The notes: a model not told the origin generated them from the letters alone. Numbered from the stretch's first letter, positions 1 to 9,247 are shown. The stretch is DNA of 64,000 nucleotides from Salsipaludibacter sp963735045 (GCA_963735045.1 CAVTIZ010000003.1:868001-932000), one strand, 5' to 3'. Program-made: numbers and translations.

Positions 1-2
1 TG

Positions 3-977
3 GGCATCGGGGGCCTGCGCGTGCTGGACGGGGAGCTGGACCCGGGTGCACTCGTGGCGATCATCCTCTACGTCCAGCAGTTCTTCGACCCGGTCCGCGA
101 ACTCACGACCCGGCTGGACAGCGTGCAGGACGCGACGGCCGCCGGTGGTCGGATCCTGGAGGTGCTGGACACCGAGCCCAGCATCGTCGACGCCCCCGAC
201 GCCGTGGACCTGCCCGACGTACGCGGCCACCTCCGGCTGGACGACGTCGCCTTCCGCTACGGCGACGGGCCCGAGGTCCTGCACGGCGTGGACCTGGACG
301 TGCCGCCCGGGACCAGCCTGGCGCTGGTTGGTGAGACGGGCGCCGGCAAGACCTCCATCGCCCGTCTGCTCGGTCGCTTCTACGACGTCGACCGCGGGCG
401 GGTCGAGATCGACGGCCACGACGTCCGGGACGTGACCCTGGACAGCCTTCGACGCCAGTTGGCCTGGGTGCCCCAGGAGGTCGGCCTGTTCCGCGGCACC
501 GTGCGTGACAACCTGCGGTGGGGGCGGCCCGACGCCACGGACGACCAGGTCACGGCCGCGGCCCGCGCGGTCGGTGCCGACGAGCTGTTCCGGTCCCTGC
601 CCGACGGCTACGACACCCGCCTGGACGAGGGCGGCGGGGGGCTGTCGGCCGGGGAACGCCAACTGGTCGCCTTCACGCGGGGACTGCTGACCGATCCGGC
701 GGTCGTGGTGCTGGACGAGGCCACCGCCAACGTCGACGTCGCGACCGAGGCACGCATGCAGCGCGGGCTGCACCACTTCCTGGCCGGCCGCACCGCCGTG
801 ATCATCGCCCATCGCCTGTCGACCATCGCCGGGGCCGACCAGATCGCGGTCATCGACGCCGGGCGCGTGCTCGAGCGGGGGACCCATGACCAGTTGCTGG
901 CCGCCGACGGCGCCTACGCCCGGCTCTACACCGAACAACTCGCGGCCGAGGGGGTTGCGACCGCCGACGTCGCCTGA
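3..977 (+). CDS. ABC exporter, C-terminal part (cut by window edge)
   Basis: This is the tail of a fused permease/ATPase ABC exporter. The reading frame is open from the first base (first whole codon at 3), so the start lies outside the window. The first 55 or so visible residues look like the end of the last transmembrane helix and the coupling region. They are followed by a complete nucleotide-binding domain with Walker A GETGAGKT (near nt 330-355), signature LSAGERQ and Walker B VVVLDEAT, then the H-loop in IIAHRLSTI. The LSAGERQ variant of LSGGQ is common in actinobacterial exporters. The substrate is unknown. It probably pairs with another ABC half-transporter upstream of the window. Confidence 0.9.
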   Translation, partial: GIGGLRVLDGELDPGALVAIILYVQQFFDPVRELTTRLDSVQDATAAGGRILEVLDTEPSIVDAPDAVDLPDVRGHLRLDDVAFRYGDGPEVLHGVDLDVPPGTSLALVGETGAGKTSIARLLGRFYDVDRGRVEIDGHDVRDVTLDSLRRQLAWVPQEVGLFRGTVRDNLRWGRPDATDDQVTAAARAVGADELFRSLPDGYDTRLDEGGGGLSAGERQLVAFTRGLLTDPAVVVLDEATANVDVATEARMQRGLHHFLAGRTAVIIAHRLSTIAGADQIAVIDAGRVLERGTHDQLLAADGAYARLYTEQLAAEGVATADVA

Positions 978-982
978 CCCCC

Positions 983-996
983 GCGGGCATGCCCGC
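983..996 (+). terminator. Possible terminator hairpin after ABC exporter
   Basis: GCGGGCATGCCCGC is a perfect 14-base palindrome (5-bp stem, CATG loop) starting six bases after the stop codon. It has no T-tract, which is usual for high-G+C actinobacteria. Confidence 0.4.
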
Positions 997-1065
997 TCGG
1001 GCGTGGTCCGGCGACCTGGACCGGGTCGCCCCGGGGCTGGCCGAGGGGACCCCGGAGGGCTCGCC

Positions 1066-1095
1066 GGGCGGCTCCGGGCGGCTCCGGGCGGCTCC
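1066..1095. repeat. Short tandem repeat, 10-bp unit x3
   Basis: GGGCGGCTCC is repeated three times head to tail in the non-coding gap. Probably slippage-generated; no function is inferred. Confidence 0.6.
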
Positions 1096-1324
1096 CGGGG
1101 GGCGCTGGTGACTCGGGTCCCCGGGTCGGCGGTGACCCCCGGGTGGCCATCGGGGTGCTCGGTACGCTCGGGAACACCGAGGTCGGGGTCCACGTTGGTG
1201 GGGGTGGCGCCGGATCCCGGTTCCGGTCCCGTCGCGACGTGCACGTCGCGGTGGTGACCGTCCCGCCCGGCACCCGCCCGACCAGCACCCAGTTCCAGCA
1301 CCCAGTTCAGGACGGATCCCGACG

Positions 1325-1786
1325 TTGAGCCTCGAGGACATGTACCAGGACATCATCCTGGACCACTATCGCAAGCCCCACAACCGCGCTCCGGAACTCC
1401 CGGGCGAGGACGCGATGGTCCACCACTCCAACCCGTTGTGCGGGGACGAGATGGACCTGCGCATCCGCGTCGACGGCGACAACCTCGATGCCGTGGTGTT
1501 CGACGGTGACGGATGTTCGATCTCGCAGGCGTCGGCGTCGGCCATGACCCAGGCGGTCACCGGACGCGACCTCGACGACGTGCTCGACCTGTCCGAACAG
1601 TTCCGCCTGATGATGCACGGCGAGGAGCCGCCGAGGATCGACGACCTCGAGGACGGGATCGCCTTCCAGGGCGTCGCCAAGTTCCCCGTCCGGGTCAAGT
1701 GTGCGCTGCTGGGCTGGATGGCCGTCAAGGACGCCATCGAGACCTACCGCAGCGGCGACTCCGCCCACGCCGTCACCCACGAGTGA
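1325..1786 (+). CDS. sufU: SufU-type Fe-S cluster assembly protein
   Basis: A 153-residue NifU/IscU-like protein. In Gram-positive SUF systems SufU is a zinc-bound acceptor that takes persulfide sulfur from the desulfurase SufS. The ligand set expected for SufU is visible: Cys39 and Asp41 in LCGDE, Cys64 in GDGCSISQ and Cys126 in VKCALLGW. The TTG start fits the family N-terminus (SLEDMYQDIILDHYR). No strong ribosome site is seen; AGGA lies 12 bases upstream. It is followed by the SufT-like gene, but no sufB, sufC, sufD or sufS is in the window. The rest of the SUF machinery may lie upstream or elsewhere. Confidence 0.9.
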   Translation: MSLEDMYQDIILDHYRKPHNRAPELPGEDAMVHHSNPLCGDEMDLRIRVDGDNLDAVVFDGDGCSISQASASAMTQAVTGRDLDDVLDLSEQFRLMMHGEEPPRIDDLEDGIAFQGVAKFPVRVKCALLGWMAVKDAIETYRSGDSAHAVTHE

Positions 1787-1890
1787 CCGGGCCCCCGCGG
1801 CCGGGCCACACGGACCCGACGACGGACCCGACGACCGGGCCACCACGACTTCCGATCACGACCATCCCCACCACCGAGGACGTGTCATGA
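1783..1890 (+). CDS. Possible 35-aa bridging ORF between sufU and sufT
   Basis: A GTG codon overlaps the sufU stop (GTGA, 1783-1786), and the frame stays open until a TGA that overlaps the sufT ATG (ATGA, 1887-1890). It would encode a 35-residue Pro/Thr/Asp-rich peptide with no recognisable domain. It may be a coupling device that keeps ribosomes moving across the gap, or a chance open frame, since stops are rare at this G+C content. Confidence 0.25.
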   Translation: MTGPPRPGHTDPTTDPTTGPPRLPITTIPTTEDVS

Positions 1891-2405
1891 GCACCACCGC
1901 CAGCAGCACTCCCACCAGCGGCGGCACCGACACCGCCGTCCAGCCCGACCAGGCGGCCGAGCAGGCCACGGTCGACTCCCTGGAGGCCCAGCGCCGCGCC
2001 AACGAACACCACGACGACCGGGACGGTCAGGGTGACGAGGCCACCGACGGGCCCTTCTCGGGGCTCAAGCTGGCCGACGACGGCCTGCCCTACGAGGCCG
2101 ACCTGCTCAACGGGCTGCGCGCCGTCATCGACCCCGAGATCGGCTACAACATCGTCGACCTCGGGTTGGTCTACGAGGTCACCAAGCCCGAGGATTCCAT
2201 CGGCCACGTCCACGTCCTGATGACGTTGACCACGATGGGCTGCCCGCTCACCGAGGTCATCCACCAGCAGTGCAGTGTCATCCTGGGCGCGATGCCCGGG
2301 GTGGAGTCCGTCGACGTCGAGTTCACCTTCTCGCCGCCGTGGTCCACCGACATGATGGCCGAGTACGTCCGCGAGGAACTCCGCGCCATGGGCATGAACG
2401 TCTGA
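1887..2405 (+). CDS. sufT: SufT-like MIP18/DUF59 Fe-S maturation factor
   Basis: 172 residues. The first 55 or so are low-complexity (Ser/Thr/Gln, then His/Asp). A DUF59 (MIP18) domain follows from about residue 68, with the DPEIGYNIVDLGLVY signature and the conserved Cys119 in TTMGCPLTEV. Members of this family help load Fe-S clusters onto target proteins and are commonly placed last in actinobacterial suf operons. Its position after sufU supports that role. The long N-terminal tail is not part of the usual domain of about 100 residues. The ATG was chosen because the domain is complete from it and further upstream the frame runs antisense-like through sufU. Confidence 0.85.
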   Translation: MSTTASSTPTSGGTDTAVQPDQAAEQATVDSLEAQRRANEHHDDRDGQGDEATDGPFSGLKLADDGLPYEADLLNGLRAVIDPEIGYNIVDLGLVYEVTKPEDSIGHVHVLMTLTTMGCPLTEVIHQQCSVILGAMPGVESVDVEFTFSPPWSTDMMAEYVREELRAMGMNV

Positions 2406-2449
2406 CTCCCGCAACGCCACGCAGCGCCGCCTCCCAGTCGCCCGGCCCG

Positions 2450-2532
2450 TCCCCCCCGCCCGTCCCCCCCGGTCCATCCCCCCCGGTCCGTTCCCCCCCG
2501 GTCCGTCCCCCCCGCTCCGTCCCCGCCCGGTT
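2450..2532. repeat. C-rich tandem repeat, unit about 14 bp
   Basis: Five to six imperfect units of the form GTCCGTCCCCCCCG lie head to tail, each containing a run of up to seven or eight C. The strand asymmetry (C-only runs on the top strand) is extreme even for this genome. Confidence 0.75.
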
Positions 2533-2578
2533 CGCCCGCTCCCGCCCCGTTCACCCCTGTGCTGGCGTGGGCGAACAC

Positions 2579-2607
2579 GCCGACATCTCGGCCGATTCGC
2601 CCCCGCT
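2579..2607 (+). repeat. 29-bp dispersed intergenic repeat, copy A
   Basis: Starts GCCGACATCTCGGCC and ends CGCCCCCGCT. It aligns without gaps with the copies at 15662, 15733, 38584, 47615 and (reverse strand) 47669; the copy at 47734 needs one gap. Confidence 0.6.
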
Positions 2608-2748
2608 GGACGGGTCGGTGCGTGTCCGGTTGGACCGGGGCGAGTGGGCCGCAGCGAGGTGCTGGTGCCTGCGGCTGGTGCGAGGGGCCAACGCGGGGGT
2701 GCGTGAGGTCCAGGTCGGGGCTGGTGACCGGGTGCGTGTCGGCATCCC

Positions 2749-2754
2749 TAGACT
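2749..2754 (+). promoter_or_regulatory. -10 box TAGACT
   Basis: TAGACT matches the actinobacterial TANNNT -10 consensus and lies 36 bases before the GTG start of the PLP enzyme. No clear -35 is visible. Confidence 0.45.
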
Positions 2755-2790
2755 GCGCGGTCCCGCCTGTTGCCTCGCGAAGGACCCATC

Positions 2791-3966
2791 GTGACCGCCG
2801 ATCCGGGACCGTCCACACGGTCCGTCCACCTGACCGAGGCGGTCGACGAGACGACCAGGGCGGTGATTCCGCCGATCGCGGCCAACTCGGCGTTCGCCTA
2901 CCCCGACGTCGCGTCGTGGCGCTCCGTCGCCCTGGGCGAGTCCGACGGGCACATCTACGCGCGCAACTCCAACCCCACCACCGACCGGTTCGAGGCCAAG
3001 GTCGCCGCGCTGGAGGGTGCCGAGGCCGGCACCAGCTTCACCACCGGGATGGCCGCGATCTTCACCACGCTGCAGTCGCTGCTGACTCCCGGTGACCGGG
3101 TGGTGACCGTCAAGGACACCTACGGCGGCACCTACCTGCTGTTCACCGAGGTGTTCCCGGCCTGGGGCGTGCAGTGCGACGTCCTGGACACCGACGACCA
3201 CGACGCCATCGAGGCCGCGGTCCGCCAGGGGTGCGACCTGCTGTACCTGGAGACCCCGACCAACCCGACCTGCAAGGTCCTGGACCTGGCCCGGCTGTCC
3301 GCTGCCGCGACCGACGTCGGCGCCGTGACGGTGGTCGACAACACCTTCGCGACGCCCATCAACACCCGGCCGCTGGAGCACGGGGCCGACCTGGTGCTGC
3401 ACTCGGCGTCGAAGTTCCTCGGTGGCCACGGCGACGTCCTGGGTGGGGTCGTGTGTGGCTCGTCGGACCTGGTGGGCCGTGTCTACGGCACGCGCGAGAT
3501 CATCGGGACGGGGATGGACCCGCAGGTGGCGGCGCTGATGCTGCGCAGCCTCAAGACCCTGGGGCTGCGGGTGGAGCGCCACAACGCCACCGCGCTGGCC
3601 GTCGCCGAACACCTGGCCGACCACCCCCGCGTGACCCAGGTGAACTACCCGGGCCTGCCGAGCCATCCCCACCACGACGTCGCGGCCCGCCAGATGGACG
3701 GCTTCGGCGGCATGCTCAGCTTCGCGCTCGAGGGTGGCTTCGCCGCCGTGGAGGAGGTGCTGCCGCGACTGGAGTACGCCTACCTCGCCGCCAACCTCGG
3801 CCAGGTCGAGACCATCGCGGGACCACCGGCGACCACCAGCCACGTCGAGCTGACCGACGACGAGCGCGCCGCCGCCGGCATCCCCGAGGGCCTGGTGCGC
3901 TACTCGGTCGGGATCGAGGACGTCGCCGACCTGATCGCGGACCTCGATTCGGCGCTGGCGACATGA
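2791..3966 (+). CDS. Cys/Met metabolism PLP enzyme (trans-sulfuration/sulfhydrylase family)
   Basis: 391 residues, fold-type I PLP enzyme of the Cys/Met metabolism family. Visible features are YARNSNPT (57-64), the cofactor aspartate Asp183 in VVDNTF and the Schiff-base Lys208 in HSASKFLGGHGD. The family includes cystathionine gamma-synthase and gamma-lyase, homoserine sulfhydrylases and methionine gamma-lyase, and sequence alone does not separate them here. GTG 2791 was chosen over TTG 2770 because AAGGA sits 7 bases before it. The downstream SDR gene overlaps its stop by four bases (ATGA), so the two are coupled. Confidence 0.88.
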   Translation: MTADPGPSTRSVHLTEAVDETTRAVIPPIAANSAFAYPDVASWRSVALGESDGHIYARNSNPTTDRFEAKVAALEGAEAGTSFTTGMAAIFTTLQSLLTPGDRVVTVKDTYGGTYLLFTEVFPAWGVQCDVLDTDDHDAIEAAVRQGCDLLYLETPTNPTCKVLDLARLSAAATDVGAVTVVDNTFATPINTRPLEHGADLVLHSASKFLGGHGDVLGGVVCGSSDLVGRVYGTREIIGTGMDPQVAALMLRSLKTLGLRVERHNATALAVAEHLADHPRVTQVNYPGLPSHPHHDVAARQMDGFGGMLSFALEGGFAAVEEVLPRLEYAYLAANLGQVETIAGPPATTSHVELTDDERAAAGIPEGLVRYSVGIEDVADLIADLDSALAT

Positions 3967-4697
3967 ACGGTGACCTGCACGGGCGCCGGGTGCTGATCAC
4001 CGGTGCCTCCAGTGGCATCGGCGCCGCGACCGCGCGGGCCGTGGTGGCCGCGGGTGGCCGGGTCGCGCTGGTGGCACGTCGACGGGACCGGCTCGAGCAC
4101 CTCGCCGGGGAACTCGACGGGTTCGCGGTGCCAGCCGACGTCACCGACCTCGACCAACTGACCGCGGCGGTGTCCGCCGCCGTCGACGGCCTCGGCGGTC
4201 TGGACGCGGTGGTCAACGCCGCCGGGGTGATGCGGCCCGGCACGGTCGGGGAGGGTGATCCCGCCGACTTCCGGCTGATGGTGGACGTCAACGTGCTCGG
4301 CGTGCTCCACGCCATCCACCTGTGCCTGCCCCACCTGCGTCGCGCCGACCACGCCGACGTGGTCAACCTGTCGTCGATGTCGGGTCGGCGGGTGCCGTCG
4401 GGGACCGGTGGCGTCTATGCCGGCACCAAGTTCGCGGTCCACGCGATCTCGCAGGGCCTGCGTCTGGAGTTGGCCGACGACGCGGTGCGGGTCACCACGA
4501 TCGCCCCCGGTTTCGTCGACACGCCGATCTTCGCCGAGGTCGAGGGCGAGGTGGCGTCGCGCTACCGCGAGTCGGCAGCGGCCGAGGGCATGGCACCCGA
4601 GGTCGTGGCCGACCTGGTCGTGCTGGCACTGGCCGCACCCCGCGAGGTCGAGCTGGTCGAACTCGCGGTCGTGTCGACCACCCAGGGTGGCGGGTGA
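3963..4697 (+). CDS. Short-chain dehydrogenase/reductase
   Basis: 244-residue classical SDR. The NAD(P)-binding TGASSGIG motif is at 13-20, NAAG at 85-88, the active-site Ser near 138-140, and Tyr152/Lys156 form the YxxxK pair (YAGTK). Arg residues just after the second beta strand (ARRRDR) suggest NADP(H) preference; that is inference. It resembles the YdfG-like group acting on small hydroxy-acid or amino-acid substrates. Its ATG overlaps the stop of the PLP enzyme, so it may act on a related metabolite, but the substrate is not known. Confidence 0.85.
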   Translation: MNGDLHGRRVLITGASSGIGAATARAVVAAGGRVALVARRRDRLEHLAGELDGFAVPADVTDLDQLTAAVSAAVDGLGGLDAVVNAAGVMRPGTVGEGDPADFRLMVDVNVLGVLHAIHLCLPHLRRADHADVVNLSSMSGRRVPSGTGGVYAGTKFAVHAISQGLRLELADDAVRVTTIAPGFVDTPIFAEVEGEVASRYRESAAAEGMAPEVVADLVVLALAAPREVELVELAVVSTTQGGG

Positions 4698-4712
4698 GCA
4701 CGCGCCCGCGAG

Positions 4713-4718
4713 TAGGTT
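4713..4718 (+). promoter_or_regulatory. -10 box TAGGTT
   Basis: TAGGTT lies 43 bases before the 2OG-oxygenase ATG, just after the SDR stop. A GGAGG follows at 4736-4740. No -35 is obvious. Confidence 0.35.
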
Positions 4719-4755
4719 GTCGCGGACGACGACGGGAGGGCCCATCGGCCTGCGC

Positions 4756-5778
4756 ATGATCGAACGCGGTGAACCGGGGATCGACTTCGGGCTCCCACGA
4801 GGTCCCGACGGTGGCGTGGTCCGCTTCACCAGCCGGGTCGGCGGACGGCCCGCCGTGGTCGTGCTGGCCGGGGGCGACCCCGACCGTGCCCGCGCCCTGG
4901 TGGCCGCGCTGTCGGGCCTGCCGGATGCGCACCTGGGCGGCGAGGGCGGCGAACCACTGGTGGGGGTGGACGTCCACGTCGTGGTCGACGGCGACACGGA
5001 TGTGGTGCCGGCCGACCACGAGTTCGTGGACCACGAGGGACGTGTCCAGGCCGGCTGGGGCGTGGACCACACCACCGGGCCGACCGCCGTGGTCCTGGAC
5101 CCGGCCGTCCGGGTCGACGCCGTCCACCCGGTCGTCGACGTCGACGCGGTCGCGACCACCGTGCGAGCCGACGTGGAGCGGCTGGCCGTCGCCCACGCCG
5201 CAGCGGACCGCTCCGCGCCCGTGCTGGTCGTGCCCGATGCCGTCGAGCCGGCGATGGCCGAGCGGGTGGTGGCGACCTGGGCGGCCGCCGACCCCGTCCC
5301 GACCGGGGTCGAGACCACCGCGGACGGCCGCCACGTCGAGGCCCTGGACGACCTGCGCAAGCGGCGTCGGGACCATGTCGTGACCGACCCCGCGCTGCTG
5401 CGAGAACTGACCCAGCACGTCGGCCGCCGGGTCATCCCGGCCGTGGAGAAGGCGTTCGCGTTCCGGGCCACCGGGTTCGAGGGATTCAAGATCGGTGGCT
5501 ACGACGCCCGGGACGGCGGGTTCTTCGCCGCCCATCGCGACAACCTGAGCCCGGCCACCGCGCACCGGCGGTTCGCGCTCAGCCTCAACCTGACCGACGA
5601 CCACGACGGTGGCGAACTGGTCTTCCCGGAGTACGGGCCGGGTCGTCATCGCCTCGGGGCACGCGAGGGCCTGGTGTTCTCCGGGTCGCTGTTGCACGCG
5701 GTGACGCCGGTGACCCGTGGCCGCCGGCTGGTGCTGCTGTCGTTCCTGTTCGGCAAGGACCATGCCCCGATGCGCTGA
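4756..5778 (+). CDS. Redoxin-like / 2OG-Fe(II) oxygenase fusion protein
   Basis: 340 residues. The first 150 or so resemble an AhpC/TSA peroxiredoxin start (RGEPGIDFGLPRGPDG, then a beta strand AVVVLAGG), yet the whole protein contains no cysteine, so peroxidase chemistry is impossible. The C-terminal part (about 215-335) is a 2OG-Fe(II) oxygenase of the PiuC/prolyl-hydroxylase type: His260-x-Asp262 (AAHRDN), distal His314 (SLLHAV) and a 2-oxoglutarate-binding Arg around 321-324. It probably hydroxylates a protein or small molecule; the substrate is unknown. GGAGG ends 15 bases before the chosen ATG, which is a little far, so a non-standard start closer to it is possible. Confidence 0.75.
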   Translation: MIERGEPGIDFGLPRGPDGGVVRFTSRVGGRPAVVVLAGGDPDRARALVAALSGLPDAHLGGEGGEPLVGVDVHVVVDGDTDVVPADHEFVDHEGRVQAGWGVDHTTGPTAVVLDPAVRVDAVHPVVDVDAVATTVRADVERLAVAHAAADRSAPVLVVPDAVEPAMAERVVATWAAADPVPTGVETTADGRHVEALDDLRKRRRDHVVTDPALLRELTQHVGRRVIPAVEKAFAFRATGFEGFKIGGYDARDGGFFAAHRDNLSPATAHRRFALSLNLTDDHDGGELVFPEYGPGRHRLGAREGLVFSGSLLHAVTPVTRGRRLVLLSFLFGKDHAPMR

Positions 5779-5796
5779 TCGCGGGCGTCGTCCGGC

Positions 5797-7139
5797 TCAG
5801 CCGAGCGCGGCCGTGGGGCGATCGGGGGAGGCGACGACGAGTCCGACGTGACCGCCGGGACCCGGGTGGGCGCGGATCGTGCCCCCCATGGCCTCGACCA
5901 GGCCGCGCGCGATCGCCAGCCCGAGTCCGGCACCGGCCCCGTCGCGGCGACGCGCCTCGTCGGCCCGGACGAACGAGTCGAAGACCCGGTCGACCAGCTC
6001 GGGCGGGAACCCGGCCCCGTCGTCGACCACGTCGACCGCGACGCCAGGGTGTCCGTCCACCTCCACGGCCGCCACGCGCACCTCCACACGGCCGTCGGCG
6101 TGGCGCAGGGCGTTGTCCAGCAGGTTGCGGGCGACCCGGCGGAACTCCCGCAACGCCACCCGGCCCGGGACCGGCCCATCAGCCACCAGGACCACCGTGA
6201 CCCCACGTTCGGCGGCCAGCGGATGGACCGCCTCGACCGCCTCGTCACACAGTTCGGCGACGTCGGCGACCTCCAGGGCGATGTCCAGGCCCCCCGACTC
6301 GATCACCGACAGCAGGAACATCTCGTCGACCATGCCCGACAGCATGGCCACGTCCCGGGCCATGGCCGCGTGGTAACGCGCCGGCTCGTCGACCAGGCCG
6401 TCCTGGAGGGCCTCGATCGCGGCTCGCAGGGAGGTGAGCGGGGTCCGCAGGTCGTGGCCCACGCTGGCCAGGAACTCCCGACGAGCCGTCTCCATGGCCG
6501 CGCGCCGACGCTCGGCCTCGTCCAGGCGGCGGACCATGTCGTCCAGGGTCGTGGCCAGCATCCCCACCTCGTCGCCGCGACGAACGCCGGTGCGCACGTC
6601 GCGGTTGCCGCGGGCGACCTCCTCGGCGGTGGCGCGGATGCGGGCCAGGTCGTCCTGCAGGGGTTGGGACACCGCGATCGCGAGCACGCTGCCCAGCGCC
6701 ACGCCCAGGCCCAGCGCGACCAGGACCAACCGGAGGGCGTCCTGGGGGATCAGCATCGAGGCCGTGGCCGCCCAGATCGCGACGGCCGCGACCGCCACCG
6801 CCCCGACCGCGGTCGCCAGCACCGCGGCCTGCAGCGACGCGAGGCGGACCGTCCACCGGCGCAGCGCCATGGCTGCGGCCGCGACCACCAGCGCCAGGCC
6901 GACGAAGACCGCCACCAGCGTCAGCCGGTCCGACGCCGACGGCTGCATGACCGACTCCGCGGCCGCCAGGGCCAGCAGCACGGACACGGCCAGGCCGATC
7001 CCGATCGCGAAGGCGGGATGGCGCGTGGGACCGTGCCGGTCGCCGACCGGATCCACCACGGCGCGTCGACCACCGGTGGGCCGGTCACCGGTCGGTCCGC
7101 CACCTGGTTGCCGGTCACGGGTCTCGCGGGGCGACACGG

Positions 7140-7143
<4 letters not shown>
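5797..7143 (-). CDS. Sensor histidine kinase
   Basis: 448 residues. Four predicted membrane helices (about 44-65, 74-94, 104-128, 137-158) with almost no external loop suggest an intramembrane-type sensor. They are followed by HAMP (about 160-212), HisKA with phospho-acceptor His230 (SVGHDLRTPL), and HATPase with N-box Asn344 (NLLDNALRH), G1 DDGAG and G2 GAGLGLA. GTG 7143 overlaps the response-regulator stop (GTGA), so the kinase is coupled to its partner. The signal is unknown. It converges with the 2OG-oxygenase gene, with only 18 bases between the stops. Confidence 0.9.
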
Positions 7144-7826
<683 letters not shown>

Positions 7827-7832
7827 GGCGCG

Positions 7833-7838
7833 AGCCTA
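7833..7838 (-). promoter_or_regulatory. -10 box for leaderless response-regulator transcript
   Basis: On the minus strand TAGGCT, six bases (CGCGCC), then ATG. The expected transcription start coincides with the A of the start codon. No ribosome site is present, which supports a leaderless mRNA. Confidence 0.5.
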
Positions 7839-8067
7839 CGACCACCGGCCTGTCCGGGGCCGCCCCGCGGACCCGGCGTTCACCGTCACGTCACCGGTCC
7901 GGACCCGGCCGATGACCGGGTCGTGGTGGCCGCCGACGGTGGGGGTCGGGCCACGGCCGGCCGGCATTGCACGGTTGTCACCGCTGGGGAAGATCGACCA
8001 CCCCTCCACCGTTGACACTCATCCCTCACGACATTGTCCAGACCTTTCCCGACCTCCCGAGACTGCC

Positions 8068-9240
8068 ATGTCCATCGCACCCGTGGTCGACCGGCGCGAG
8101 CCGCTCACCAACGACGAGATCGCGCGCTACTCCCGTCACCTCATCATCCCCGACGTGGCCATGGAGGGACAGGAGCGGCTCAAGGCGGCCAAGGTGCTGC
8201 TGGTCGGGACCGGTGGCCTCGGTTCGCCCCTGGCGCTGTACCTCGCCGCGGCCGGGGTCGGCACGATCGGGTTGGTCGACAACGACGTGGTCGACGCGTC
8301 CAACCTCCAACGGCAGGTGATCCACGGCACCAGCGACATCGGCAAGGACAAGCTGGACTCCGCCGAGGAGTCCATCCGCGACGTCAACCCGCACGTGGAG
8401 GTGGTCAAGCACCCGACCTTCCTCGACTCGTCCAACGCCCTGGACATCATCGAGCCCTACGACCTGGTGATCGACGGCACCGACAACTTCCCGACCCGGT
8501 ACCTGGTCAACGACGCCTGTGTCCTGCTCGGGAAGCCGAACGTGTACGGGTCGATCTTCCGCTTCGAGGGCCAGCTCAGCGTGTTCTACGCCGAGGAGGG
8601 TCCGTGCTACCGCTGCATGTTCCCGGAGCCGCCACCGCCCGGCATGGTCCCCAACTGCGCCGAAGGCGGCGTGCTGGGCATCATGGCCGGCCACATCGGC
8701 ACCGCCCAGGGCATCGAGGGCATCAAGCTGCTGGTCGGCATCGGGGACCCGATGATCGGTCGCCTGGGGCTCTACGACGCGCTGGACCAGCGCTGGACCT
8801 ACGTCAAGGTCAACAAGGACCCGAGCTGCCCGGTCTGCGGCGTCGAGCCCACCGTCACCGAGCTCATCGACTACGAGGAGTTCTGCGGCATGCCGGCCCA
8901 CGACCGCGAGGACGACGTCGCGCCACGGGAGCTGGAGATCCTTCCCCGCGAGTACGCCGACATCGCCGCCGACGACGACGTCGTGCTCCTGGACGTGCGT
9001 GAGCCCCACGAGTACGAGATCAACCGCATCCCCGGGTCGATCCTGGTCCCCAAGGACACGGTCCCGTCCAGGCTCGACCAGCTCGACCCCGACAAGGACT
9101 ACGTCGTGCAGTGCAAGACCGGGGCGCGGTCGATGGAGGTCACGCAGTTGATGCGTGGCGCCGGCTTCCGGGCGCGCAACCTCCACGGCGGCATCAACGC
9201 CTACGCCCGCCAGGTCGACGACAGCATCCCGACCTACTGA
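8068..9240 (+). CDS. moeZ: MoeZ/MoeB-type adenylyltransferase with C-terminal rhodanese domain
   Basis: 390 residues. N-terminal ThiF/MoeB/E1-like domain with GTGGLGSP (47-54) for ATP, DGTDNFPTR (136-144), and zinc pairs Cys180-x2-Cys183 and Cys254-x2-Cys257. A rhodanese domain at about 285-390 has catalytic Cys349 in CKTGAR. MoeZ adenylates the C-terminal Gly-Gly of ubiquitin-like sulfur carriers (MoaD, CysO, ThiS types) and then sulfurates them, feeding molybdopterin, cysteine and related pathways. No sulfur-carrier gene is next to it here. A TTGACA at 8012-8017 could be a -35 element, with only a poor -10 behind it. Confidence 0.9.
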   Translation: MSIAPVVDRREPLTNDEIARYSRHLIIPDVAMEGQERLKAAKVLLVGTGGLGSPLALYLAAAGVGTIGLVDNDVVDASNLQRQVIHGTSDIGKDKLDSAEESIRDVNPHVEVVKHPTFLDSSNALDIIEPYDLVIDGTDNFPTRYLVNDACVLLGKPNVYGSIFRFEGQLSVFYAEEGPCYRCMFPEPPPPGMVPNCAEGGVLGIMAGHIGTAQGIEGIKLLVGIGDPMIGRLGLYDALDQRWTYVKVNKDPSCPVCGVEPTVTELIDYEEFCGMPAHDREDDVAPRELEILPREYADIAADDDVVLLDVREPHEYEINRIPGSILVPKDTVPSRLDQLDPDKDYVVQCKTGARSMEVTQLMRGAGFRARNLHGGINAYARQVDDSIPTY

Positions 9241-9247
9241 CTCGCCC

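Larger units (their letters stand above)
978..1324. other. Non-coding gap between ABC exporter and sufU
   Basis: This 347-base stretch holds a palindrome right after the ABC gene (983-996), three copies of a 10-bp GC repeat (1066-1095), a TACGCT box at 1163-1168 that could be a distant -10 for sufU, and a short direct repeat AGCACCCAGTTC just upstream of sufU. I see no credible gene in it. Confidence 0.5.
2406..2790. other. Non-coding gap with C-rich repeat and dispersed repeat copy
   Basis: This 385-base gap contains a C-rich tandem repeat (2450-2532), a weak stem-loop (GTTCACCC at 2550 with GGGCGAAC), a copy of the 29-bp dispersed repeat (2579-2607) and a -10 box for the next gene (2749-2754). 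I found no gene and no SAM riboswitch signature, although the downstream enzyme belongs to Met/Cys metabolism. Confidence 0.6.

Noticed and set aside
2406..2790. SAM riboswitch upstream of the Cys/Met PLP enzyme
   Set aside because: None of the conserved SAM-I, SAM-II or SAM-IV core sequences is visible, and the -10 box at 2749 leaves a leader too short for one.
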